From NCBI GenBank assembly GCA_028279985.1, contig JANQMR010000016.1:124001-188000 (forward strand): DNA of 64,000 nucleotides, written 5' to 3'. The position numbers were made by a program, and so were the translations under genes. The notes under the pieces were generated by a model. The model was not told the origin of the DNA, ran no database searches, and saw only the letters and a list, made by a program, of their open reading frames with translations. The stretch comes from Woeseiaceae bacterium (lineage in GTDB: Bacteria; Pseudomonadota; Gammaproteobacteria; Steroidobacterales; Woeseiaceae). Positions 57,181-64,000 of the stretch are shown piece after piece (positions within the stretch are counted from its first letter, which is position 1; each line of letters begins with the position of its first letter).

Positions 57181-57524
57181 TGTCTGATTTCCTTATATCG
57201 CTTCTCTGCGAGGTCCAGGTCAGGTTTCGGTGTTTTCTGGCTTTTCTTCACGAAACCGTGCAGCAGCACCATTTGCTGATCGATGACGGCAAAGATAACG
57301 CGTGCAATCCGGCCACTGGAAATGTTCGAGTGAATCTCAAACAGTCCGTTCCCGAGCGATCGGCATAGGGGCATACCAATCGGCCAGCCATACTCTGCGG
57401 TAGCAATGTTTTGTCCTATCACGCGTCGGTCCGCCTCGTCCAAGCCAAGTAACCACTCTCTCACCGGCTCACTGCCGTTCGCGGTAGCGTAGAACGCTGC
57501 CGGGAGCTTCTTTAGTCCCGACAT
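57177..57524 (-). CDS. higB: HigB-like RelE-superfamily toxin (Gp49-like)
   Basis: The 115-residue protein has the phage-derived Gp49/HigB pattern: SEPVREWLLGLDEADRRVIG near the N-terminus, GMPLCRSLGNGLFEIHSN, RIARVIFAVIDQQMVLLHGF, and KKSQKTPKPDLDLAEKRYKE at the end. Relatives are ribosome-dependent mRNA nucleases. Forms a type II toxin-antitoxin pair with the downstream XRE gene. Both genes appear intact. Confidence 0.87.
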   Translation of the reverse strand: MSGLKKLPAAFYATANGSEPVREWLLGLDEADRRVIGQNIATAEYGWPIGMPLCRSLGNGLFEIHSNISSGRIARVIFAVIDQQMVLLHGFVKKSQKTPKPDLDLAEKRYKEIRQ

Positions 57525-58026
57525 TGTACCGTGAAAGGTGCAACGTATCTTTTGAGGTACATACTGTCAAGTATTGAGTGGAGGGCGGTCAAACAGTCTT
57601 GTTCCTCGGTTTCGCAGAAACCATCGCTCGGTCCACAAACGGCTCTACGTCCTCGAAGGCCTTGTGCGCCCGACGGGCGACTTCGGAGACCAGGCTGCAC
57701 TTTCGATCGTAGCTTGCCTGCAGGGCTCCCAGCGTCCGCTGTAGGGTCTCAAGACCCCTGTGACACGCCAGCTCGAGATCTTTCGATCAGCCGTTCTGTG
57801 GCCGCCGGGTCCAGGCACTGTGAGCGGGTCCTGGGCCAATTCCACAGAAGAAATTGAATGTGCGCAGCGTGAGCGCAATCTCATCGCGCTGCTGGCGATG
57901 TTGAGTCCGCTGACATCGACTACCGATTCCCGGCACGGCGTTACCTTGAACGGGTTGATGACTTAGATGTAACGTTATAACATTTCATCGCGTTATCTAT
58001 GGGCATTATTGATTGGGCATACATCT
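57525..58026. other. Spacer with a decayed reading frame and the receptor promoter region
   Basis: No intact gene. A minus-strand frame without start (57786-57589) reads LACHRGLETLQRTLGALQAS, then VSEVARRAHKAFEDVEPFVD and ends before TGA at 57591-57589; it looks like the last third of a degraded gene. The right end holds the Zur-like site and start region of the TonB-dependent receptor. Confidence 0.45.
57966..57986 (-). promoter_or_regulatory. Zur-box-like sequence before the TonB-dependent receptor
   Basis: On the minus strand this reads GAAATGTTATAACGTTACAT. The gammaproteobacterial Zur consensus is a dyad of GAAATGTTATA and its complement; the left half matches perfectly and the right half keeps TxACAT. 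It lies about 40 bases before the receptor ATG at 58027. The call is from memory of the consensus and should be scored. Confidence 0.5.
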
Positions 58027-60138
58027 ATGAAGTCATCTATGAAGTACGGTTTGGCGCTATTGACGGGAATTGTCGGCATCGCTGGCCAAGTGCACGCGCA
58101 GGATATAAAGCGTGAGGAGGTCGAAGAAATCACTGTCTATGGCACGCGCGAGGACGGTTACCGTGCGACGGTCGCGCCACAGGTCAACAAGACCGATACG
58201 CCGCTTCAAGAGATTCCGTTCTCGGTGCAGGTTGTCACTCGCGAACTGATCGAGGATCGCGGCATTGCCACGCTTGGGGAAGCCCTTCGTTATACCCCTG
58301 GCCTCTCACCCCAGGTTGGCTTCGGTGCATCGAATGACAGGCTAACGATTCGCGGCTCCACCGTGCCGTTCAATTACAAGAATGGATTTAGGCGAAGCGG
58401 CTTTTCGGCGAATGACCAACTCGCCAATATCGAGCAGATCGAGATCCTTAAAGGCCCGGCCTCCGCCCTATACGGTCGTGCCGAAGCCGGTGGCGTGGTC
58501 AACATTGTGACCAAGCAGCCACTCAGTGAAGCCTACGCCAATGTAAGCGCAGAGTACGGCGACTTCGACGCTCTGCGCCTGACCGCGGATTTGAACGCGC
58601 CGCTCTCGGATGCGGTCAGCGCACGGCTCAACCTGTCCTACGATGATCGAGAGAGCTTTCGTGACCTCGTGTATTCGCGCGAGTATTTCGTTGCACCAGT
58701 GGTGCAATGGCGACCGAGTGACCGCACAACTTTGACGGTCGAAGGTGAGTATGCTGATCGCGAAGCATTCGCGGATCGTGGTTTCGGCAATAATCCGGTC
58801 TTTCTCGAAGCGCCGTTGGAGCGCCAGTTTGGAAATCAAGATGCGCGCCAAGACCGCAATGGCGGCCTTCTCACGGCGGTAATTGAACACAGCTTCTCCG
58901 ACGCACTCAGCGGGCGCGTTGCTGCTTCTTACTCCGAAGTGGAACTCGACGGGCTTTTTTATAACTATGGCTTTCCTCCGGTCTCTGGTGCGGGAGGTCC
59001 CGACCCGCTTGTAAACGTGCGGCCGACGGATTCCACCGACAAACAGACGAATTTTACGACTCAAGCCGAGCTCTACGCCCAGCTCCGCATTGGGGCGGTC
59101 GACCACAAGCTCCTCCTCGGCGTTGAGTATGGCGAAGACACTTGGGAATACCTGTACCTGGGCGGGCAAACGGTCCAATTGGACTTTGACAATCCTGTTT
59201 TCCCAACGCCAACGGCGCAAGGGTCGTTCACACTGTCCTTCGGTGGCGACAACAATACGGAGTCCTGGGCGGTCTATATCCAAGACGAGATATCGTTTGG
59301 CGATTTTCGATTGCTGGTCGGTGGACGCTATGATCAGAGCGATAACGACGGCTTCGACAGTGTTTTCGGACCAAATCCCCGGGCGATACGAGAAGAATCC
59401 AAGTTCTCACCACGCGTCGGACTGACCTGGACGCCTGTTCAGCAAGTTTCGCTTTATGCGAGCTGGTCGAATTCCTTTGTACCGCAAACCTTCGCCGGTG
59501 TGTTGCGAGGGGGTGGGTTACCGAAGGCGCTCGAGGGTGAATCCTATGAGGCTGGAGCGAAGCTATCGTTCCTGGACGGACGGGTCAGACCAACAATCTC
59601 GCTGTTTGACATCGAACGCACAGGTGTTGCTGTATCGGATCCGGATGACTTCAATTTCGTCATTCAGATCGGAGAAACTCAAACCCGAGGGATTGAGGTT
59701 GAAGTTCCCGCGGCGATTACAGAGCGTTGGCGTCTTATTGCGAACTATACGTACCTCGACGCCGAGGTAACCAGGGACTCGTCGCTCCCTGAGGGCACGA
59801 GACTCGTTAACGTACCCGACCTCAGCGCTAGTTTGTGGACCAGCTACGACATCGGCGGTTCGTTTGAGGGACTCAGTGCGGGCGTGGGCGTCGTGTATAT
59901 CGGGGAGCGTGCTGGGAACAGTTTCGGTTCAATCGAATTACCCGACTATACGAGGGTCGACGCAAATCTGGCTTATTCATTTGAGGTTGGCGGAAAGCCC
60001 CTCGAGGCGCAACTCAATGTGCTCAACGTGTTTGATGAGTTCTATTATGATAGTGGCGGAGGGTTTATCCCGCTTTACCCGGGTGCGCCGCGTACAGTAA
60101 CTTTGCGAGTCTCGTACAGTTTCGGCGCGGGCCAGTAA
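58027..60138 (+). CDS. TonB-dependent siderophore/metallophore receptor
   Basis: ATG 58027 gives 703 residues with signal peptide MKYGLALLTGIVGIAGQVHAQ after a short leader. A TonB-box-like EEITVYGTRE is followed by the plug domain (LQEIPFSVQVVTRELIEDRG, then IEILKGPASALYGRAEAGGV) and a 22-strand-type barrel ending in aromatic-rich VTLRVSYSF. It resembles FhuE/FpvA-like ferric siderophore receptors but lacks their extra N-terminal signalling domain. A Zur-like site upstream hints at zinc rather than iron control. ABC genes follow. Confidence 0.92.
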   Translation: MKSSMKYGLALLTGIVGIAGQVHAQDIKREEVEEITVYGTREDGYRATVAPQVNKTDTPLQEIPFSVQVVTRELIEDRGIATLGEALRYTPGLSPQVGFGASNDRLTIRGSTVPFNYKNGFRRSGFSANDQLANIEQIEILKGPASALYGRAEAGGVVNIVTKQPLSEAYANVSAEYGDFDALRLTADLNAPLSDAVSARLNLSYDDRESFRDLVYSREYFVAPVVQWRPSDRTTLTVEGEYADREAFADRGFGNNPVFLEAPLERQFGNQDARQDRNGGLLTAVIEHSFSDALSGRVAASYSEVELDGLFYNYGFPPVSGAGGPDPLVNVRPTDSTDKQTNFTTQAELYAQLRIGAVDHKLLLGVEYGEDTWEYLYLGGQTVQLDFDNPVFPTPTAQGSFTLSFGGDNNTESWAVYIQDEISFGDFRLLVGGRYDQSDNDGFDSVFGPNPRAIREESKFSPRVGLTWTPVQQVSLYASWSNSFVPQTFAGVLRGGGLPKALEGESYEAGAKLSFLDGRVRPTISLFDIERTGVAVSDPDDFNFVIQIGETQTRGIEVEVPAAITERWRLIANYTYLDAEVTRDSSLPEGTRLVNVPDLSASLWTSYDIGGSFEGLSAGVGVVYIGERAGNSFGSIELPDYTRVDANLAYSFEVGGKPLEAQLNVLNVFDEFYYDSGGGFIPLYPGAPRTVTLRVSYSFGAGQ

Positions 60139-60139
60139 T

Positions 60140-60152
60140 CACCGTCACGGTG
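60140..60152 (+). terminator. Small hairpin after the receptor gene
   Basis: CACCG-TCA-CGGTG follows the stop codon immediately and is followed by TTTAG. It may be a weak terminator or attenuator between the receptor and the ABC genes, which start 250 bases later. Confidence 0.3.
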
Positions 60153-60401
60153 TTTAGGGTTCGCGATGTCTTGGCTCTGCACTTCTGCCGCGTAGGCCGC
60201 TCAGTTGCAGTCGCCCGAGCGGGGTGTTTCGTCTAAGGCCCGCAGCCGCGATCGAAGGAAGCTACGCCTCAAGTTTTGCGAACCAGGCTTCGCCGGCACA
60301 CGCTAGGTCTGCATCGACACGGTCGGCCACTCGAATAGTCGCGGAGTGGCTCTGTTGCTCCGCATTATTTATTCTGTTTCGGTCCTCGGTCTCCTCACGG
60401 C

Positions 60402-61199
60402 GTGAATGCCAGTGAACTACGGGTCGTGAATACGTCGGACGAAACGGCTGCTACAGCAATGACAAAAGAGAATAGTGAGCAAACAAAAAACCCTATGTTG
60501 AAGGCAGTGGACCTGTCAAAGATCTATGACGACGTCACAGCACTTGACTCGCTGAACCTTACAGTAAGCGCAGAGGATGTGTACTGCCTGCTCGGGGCCA
60601 ACGGAGCGGGTAAAACGACCACGATTAACCTGTTTTTGAACTTCGTTCAGCCGTCCGGCGGCAACGCCTTGATTAAGGGATTGGACGTCGTCGCGCATCC
60701 GCTCGAAACAAAAAAGTATGTCGCCTACATACCTGAGCAGGTAAATCTCTATCGCAATCTTTCGGGTATGGAAAACCTTGAGTACTTTTCGGCGCTGGCT
60801 GGGAACAAGGACTACACGAAGGAGGATTTTTTCGCGTTCTTCGACGAAGTCGGTTTACGACGAGTCGATGCGGAGCGCAGGGTGGCGGACTACTCCAAAG
60901 GTATGCGGCAGAAGGTGGGTATCGCCGTTGCGCTGGCTAAGAAGGCGGAGGTTCTACTGCTCGACGAACCGACCAGCGGGCTGGACCCGAAAGCATCGAA
61001 CGAGTTTTCCAGGCTCTTGGCGAAGCTGGCATCGCATGGGTGTGCCATCCTGATGGCCACTCATGATCTTTTCCGCGCCAAGGAATCAGGAACGAAGGTT
61101 GGGATAATGAACGCCGGCCGTTTGATGATGGAAGTTGCAACCGAGGACCTCGGACATGCTGAATTGGAAAGACTCTATCTTGAGACGATTGAAGGCTGA
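60402..61199 (+). CDS. ABC transporter ATP-binding protein
   Basis: The 265-residue ATPase has Walker A LLGANGAGKTTTI, the signature YSKGMRQKVGIAVAL, Walker B VLLLDEPTSGLDP and the switch His in LMATHDLFRAKESG. It is of the ABC-2 exporter type (CcmA/NosF-like). The start is uncertain: GTG 60402 is the longest, ATG 60459 and ATG 60495 (MLKAVDLSKIYDD) also fit, and the last resembles homologues best. Two permease genes follow. Confidence 0.9.
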   Translation: MNASELRVVNTSDETAATAMTKENSEQTKNPMLKAVDLSKIYDDVTALDSLNLTVSAEDVYCLLGANGAGKTTTINLFLNFVQPSGGNALIKGLDVVAHPLETKKYVAYIPEQVNLYRNLSGMENLEYFSALAGNKDYTKEDFFAFFDEVGLRRVDAERRVADYSKGMRQKVGIAVALAKKAEVLLLDEPTSGLDPKASNEFSRLLAKLASHGCAILMATHDLFRAKESGTKVGIMNAGRLMMEVATEDLGHAELERLYLETIEG

Positions 61200-61275
61200 A
61201 TCTTGCTCTGTAGCGGCGATAGGTATGTTGCCGTTTTCGCGCAGCATCTAGGAACGATGAAAGTCGTACAAGACT

Positions 61276-62697
61276 GTGATTAGCGAAATCGCAAACAAGG
61301 AGTTTACAGAAACCGTACGCGACGGCCGATTTTGGCTGACGAGCTTGATCGTCTTTGTGTTGTTGGTCGTATCTTGCGTTGTTGGATGGAACTACTATGA
61401 AACCAATGCTCGAGAAAGGTCGGCGATGCAAGAGTCGTCGTATGAGCAATGGCTTAATCAGGGAAGGCGCAATGCACATTCCGCAACGCATTACGGCATC
61501 TATGTCTTCAGACCGCTGTTACCTCTGGCTTTAATCGACAAGGGAACCGACGGGTATACCGGGACGTCTATTTTTCTTGAATCGCATAAGCAGAACGAGT
61601 CGAAACTTCGTCCGGCGAAAGACATCGCCGGTGTATCACGTTTCGGAGAGTTGACGGCTGCGACTGTTCTGCAGATGTTTGTTCCGTTAGTCATCGTCTT
61701 CGTGGCGTTCTCGACGATTTCCAAGGAGAGAGAAGAAGGCACGCTTCGACAGACCTTGAGTCTCGGTGTTTCACGACTGACTGTAGGGATTGGTAAATTT
61801 GCTGGGATCGGGAGGGTTTTGCTTTGTATCTTCCTTCCAGTAGTGGCCATTGGTTCCACTTTCCTGCTCACCTCTGAGACGCAGGCGGAATTTGATTATC
61901 TGACCCGTGGAGCATTGTTTGTTCTTTCATACCTCGTCTACTTCACGATTTGGCTGCTTGTTGCGATCATAAGTTCTGCCTGGTTCTCGTCTCGTGTGTC
62001 GCTGATCTTCCTGCTCACTTTCTGGGTTCTGGCTGCGTTGCTTGTTCCTCGCGGCATAGCGGATGCCTCAAAATGGCTTTATCCGACGCCATCGGTTGCG
62101 GAGTTTTCAAGGGCCATGGAGCAGGAGATGCTCGCTGCAGAAAACACAAGGAACGAAAAGCTACGAGAGCGGGTGTTGTCACAATACGGCGTGTCGGAAG
62201 TGGACGAGCTGCCGTTCAACTTTGCTGGGTTGGATCTACAAGATTCTGAAGAGAAGGGTAATGTGATCATTGACCGATACTATCGGGGATTGAGCGACAT
62301 ACTGAATCGACAAGACCGCCTTCATCAATACGTCTCTTTTTTGTCTCCCACACAGGCTATCCGATTTGTCTCTATGGGGCTTGCCGGGACGGACACAGCC
62401 CAAAACCAGGATTTTGCGGCCGCAGCGGAGGCGTACAGGCGAACCATGGTCCGTGAGATGAACAATGCCGTAAGAGACAACGTTGGCGAAGTTGATGACG
62501 AATATCGTGGAACTCAGAGCCTAAGTCGCCAAACAGGCCGTGACACGTGGGCCAAGGTTGCAGAATTCCACTATACCGTGCCGGACGCCGCATGGGTTTT
62601 GCGAAACCACCGGTTGAGCGTCACCGCTCTACTCGGTTGGCTAATCGTGGCCGTTTTGTTCTCTATATGGTCAGTCAATAGAATGAGAGTCTGGTGA
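61276..62697 (+). CDS. ABC-2 permease, DUF3526-like, first copy
   Basis: The start is GTG 61276; the 473-residue protein has one membrane helix at the N-terminus, a large periplasmic loop and a group of five helices (VLQMFVPLVIVFVAFSTISK; CIFLPVVAIGSTFLL; LSYLVYFTIWLLVAI), then a second loop with helical content and a last helix. STISKEREEGTLRQTLS is the coupling-helix region of ABC-2 permeases. Its architecture fits the DUF3526 permeases that come in pairs with one ATPase. Substrate unknown. Confidence 0.82.
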   Translation: MISEIANKEFTETVRDGRFWLTSLIVFVLLVVSCVVGWNYYETNARERSAMQESSYEQWLNQGRRNAHSATHYGIYVFRPLLPLALIDKGTDGYTGTSIFLESHKQNESKLRPAKDIAGVSRFGELTAATVLQMFVPLVIVFVAFSTISKEREEGTLRQTLSLGVSRLTVGIGKFAGIGRVLLCIFLPVVAIGSTFLLTSETQAEFDYLTRGALFVLSYLVYFTIWLLVAIISSAWFSSRVSLIFLLTFWVLAALLVPRGIADASKWLYPTPSVAEFSRAMEQEMLAAENTRNEKLRERVLSQYGVSEVDELPFNFAGLDLQDSEEKGNVIIDRYYRGLSDILNRQDRLHQYVSFLSPTQAIRFVSMGLAGTDTAQNQDFAAAAEAYRRTMVREMNNAVRDNVGEVDDEYRGTQSLSRQTGRDTWAKVAEFHYTVPDAAWVLRNHRLSVTALLGWLIVAVLFSIWSVNRMRVW

Positions 62698-62733
62698 TGC
62701 AAGATCTTTGCGATTTCTGCCCGCTATTCAATC

Positions 62734-64000
62734 GTGTCTCACCGTAAGCGTCCTTTACGAATACCTGTAGTGCCGCTTTCGTTAGTGATGCGGTACGAGT
62801 GGCGCCGGTTCAGCAGGCGTCGCATGTTTCAGCTAATGGTGGTTCTTCTCTCGGTACTCATGACCTACGCCGCATCCAACGGCGCACAGTGGATCGATTT
62901 TCAAGGCCGGATGATCGAGAAGAGTCTTCTTGAGGAGAATGAGCGACTTAGCGCGATGCGCCAGGAGCTACACCAGATCGATGCCGGTCAAGTTCAACCG
63001 AAATTGTTTCGCGACCCGGCTCGTGCGGGTTGGGTTGGCGAGTTCCTTGGAACGCGCACGGCGGCGCTTCCGATAGCAGTGCTTTCGCCGTTCTCGATCG
63101 GGCATCGGGACCTGTATCCGTACTATTTTCGCGTATCAACTTTGAGTGCGGAGAATTTTATCAATGAAGATGAGATTGAAAATTCTCTAAATTTGTTGGC
63201 CGGTCGATTCGATGTCGCTTTCGTCATCGTTTTTATCTTGCCGCTCTTCATCTTGGCAGTATCGTACGACGTGATTTCCGGCGAACGCGAGAACGGAACA
63301 TTATCCATGCTCATGTCGCAGCCGGTTGACGTGAAGCGAGTCCTCCTGGGCCAGCTTCTACTTCGAGCAATAGTGTTGATTGGGTTAACGATTCTTCTCT
63401 GCTTTGTATCTGCCGCATTGGTTGGAATCAATGTTTTCGAGGCCGTGGCACTATCATTGTTGACTGCATGGTCGTTCGCTATTGTGGTCTACGCTGTATT
63501 CTGGTTCGTTGTTGCTGCTTTGGTAAACTCAATGGGAAATAGCTCGGCAACCAATGCGGTGTCGCTTTTTGCGGTTTGGTTGTCGCTTTCGATTATCATG
63601 CCGGCGGTGTTCGGCCTGATCGCTGCAAAGATCTACCCAGTGGAATCCCGTCTGGAACTCATCGCAGAAATCCGAGACGAACGGAATAGGGCGGCCGGAC
63701 GAACGAATGAGAGGCTGGCAGAATTCTATCAAGAGCATCCAGAACTAAGGCCTTCGGAACCGATAAAGAATGACTACATGCCCGGTTTCTACGCAGCCCA
63801 GATCGCTCGGGAGAAGAAGTTCCTACCTGTTTTGCTAGGCCATGAAGAACAGCTAGCGCGACAGAATGCTTTCGTCGAGCGTTTCCGGGTGTTGTCGCCG
63901 AGTATGGCTATGGCATCGGTGCTAAACGACGTTGCGGGAACCAGTCTATCCAGATACCAGCGCTTTGTTGCGCAGGTCTATCGGTTCCACTCAGAATGGC
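62734..64000 (+). CDS. ABC-2 permease, DUF3526-like, second copy, cut by the window edge
   Basis: The frame starts most likely at GTG 62734 (followed by SHRKRPLRIP) and is open to the end of the window, 422 codons so far. It has a first helix (FQLMVVLLSVLMTYA), a periplasmic loop, then VAFVIVFILPLFILAVSYDV and SGERENGTLSMLMSQPVDVK, the same coupling region as the first permease. It is the second half of the membrane unit. Confidence 0.8.
   Translation, partial: MSHRKRPLRIPVVPLSLVMRYEWRRFSRRRMFQLMVVLLSVLMTYAASNGAQWIDFQGRMIEKSLLEENERLSAMRQELHQIDAGQVQPKLFRDPARAGWVGEFLGTRTAALPIAVLSPFSIGHRDLYPYYFRVSTLSAENFINEDEIENSLNLLAGRFDVAFVIVFILPLFILAVSYDVISGERENGTLSMLMSQPVDVKRVLLGQLLLRAIVLIGLTILLCFVSAALVGINVFEAVALSLLTAWSFAIVVYAVFWFVVAALVNSMGNSSATNAVSLFAVWLSLSIIMPAVFGLIAAKIYPVESRLELIAEIRDERNRAAGRTNERLAEFYQEHPELRPSEPIKNDYMPGFYAAQIAREKKFLPVLLGHEEQLARQNAFVERFRVLSPSMAMASVLNDVAGTSLSRYQRFVAQVYRFHSEW

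Noticed and set aside
32600..58000. CRISPR array or cas genes in the accessory region
   Set aside because: No regularly spaced direct repeats with unique spacers and no Cas-like motifs were seen.
58468..59283. A minus-strand frame opposite the TonB-dependent receptor
   Set aside because: The receptor frame is intact with plug and barrel motifs over the same bases; the antisense frame has no recognisable features.

Overview
The window is a 64 kb piece of a high-GC gammaproteobacterial chromosome. Evidence is the lipB-ybeD-dacA-rlpA-mltB-rodA-mrdA-mreDCB order, gatCAB, hemA/prfA/prmC, lolB, CCA-encoded tRNAs and RlpA/LolB-type outer-membrane proteins. The lineage within Gammaproteobacteria cannot be fixed; a Chromatiales/Woeseiaceae/Xanthomonadales-like organism would fit, as inference only.

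Positions 1-32.7 kb are conserved backbone. A minus-strand cell-wall and shape block (lipB to mreB) is divergent from gatCAB. A methionine block follows: an ArsR-methyltransferase regulator with a 20-bp palindrome at its start, then metF and metH. ppiB and prmC lie on the minus strand; cystathionine beta-synthase and a gamma-lyase/synthase on the plus strand split prmC from prfA and hemA. A TPR protein, lolB, tRNA-Gln, prs, rplY, pth, ychF, a TRIC-type channel and tRNA-Met close the block. Several of these genes are preceded by short tandem duplications that create chains of mini-ORFs ending on or beside the next start codon (mreC, mreD, gatB, prfA).

Positions 32.7-50.6 kb are an integrated island in the 3' end of tRNA-Met, bounded by a 23-bp direct repeat (32681-32703 and 50578-50600). 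It has visibly lower GC and carries a P4-type integrase; a radical SAM/SPASM operon with a YkgJ-like partner; an excisionase-like gene; an AbiE toxin-antitoxin pair; a long hairpin-rich non-coding stretch ahead of a second tyrosine recombinase; and a type III CBASS operon (TRIP13, unknown protein, HORMA, CD-NTase, nuclease-SAVED effector). A fused XRE-ImmA/IrrE gene is divergent from CBASS. A TIR/deoxyribosyltransferase-like protein lies next to the right end.

Positions 50.6-58 kb are also accessory. They hold a divergent cluster (YbaK-type deacylase and 2-oxoglutarate oxygenase against XRE regulator, methyltransferase and VUT transporter), an internally deleted IS3 element, an IS256 remnant, decayed gene pieces and a HigBA pair. 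From 58 kb to the end runs a TonB-dependent receptor behind a Zur-box-like sequence, followed by an ABC ATPase and two DUF3526-like ABC-2 permeases, the last cut by the window edge.
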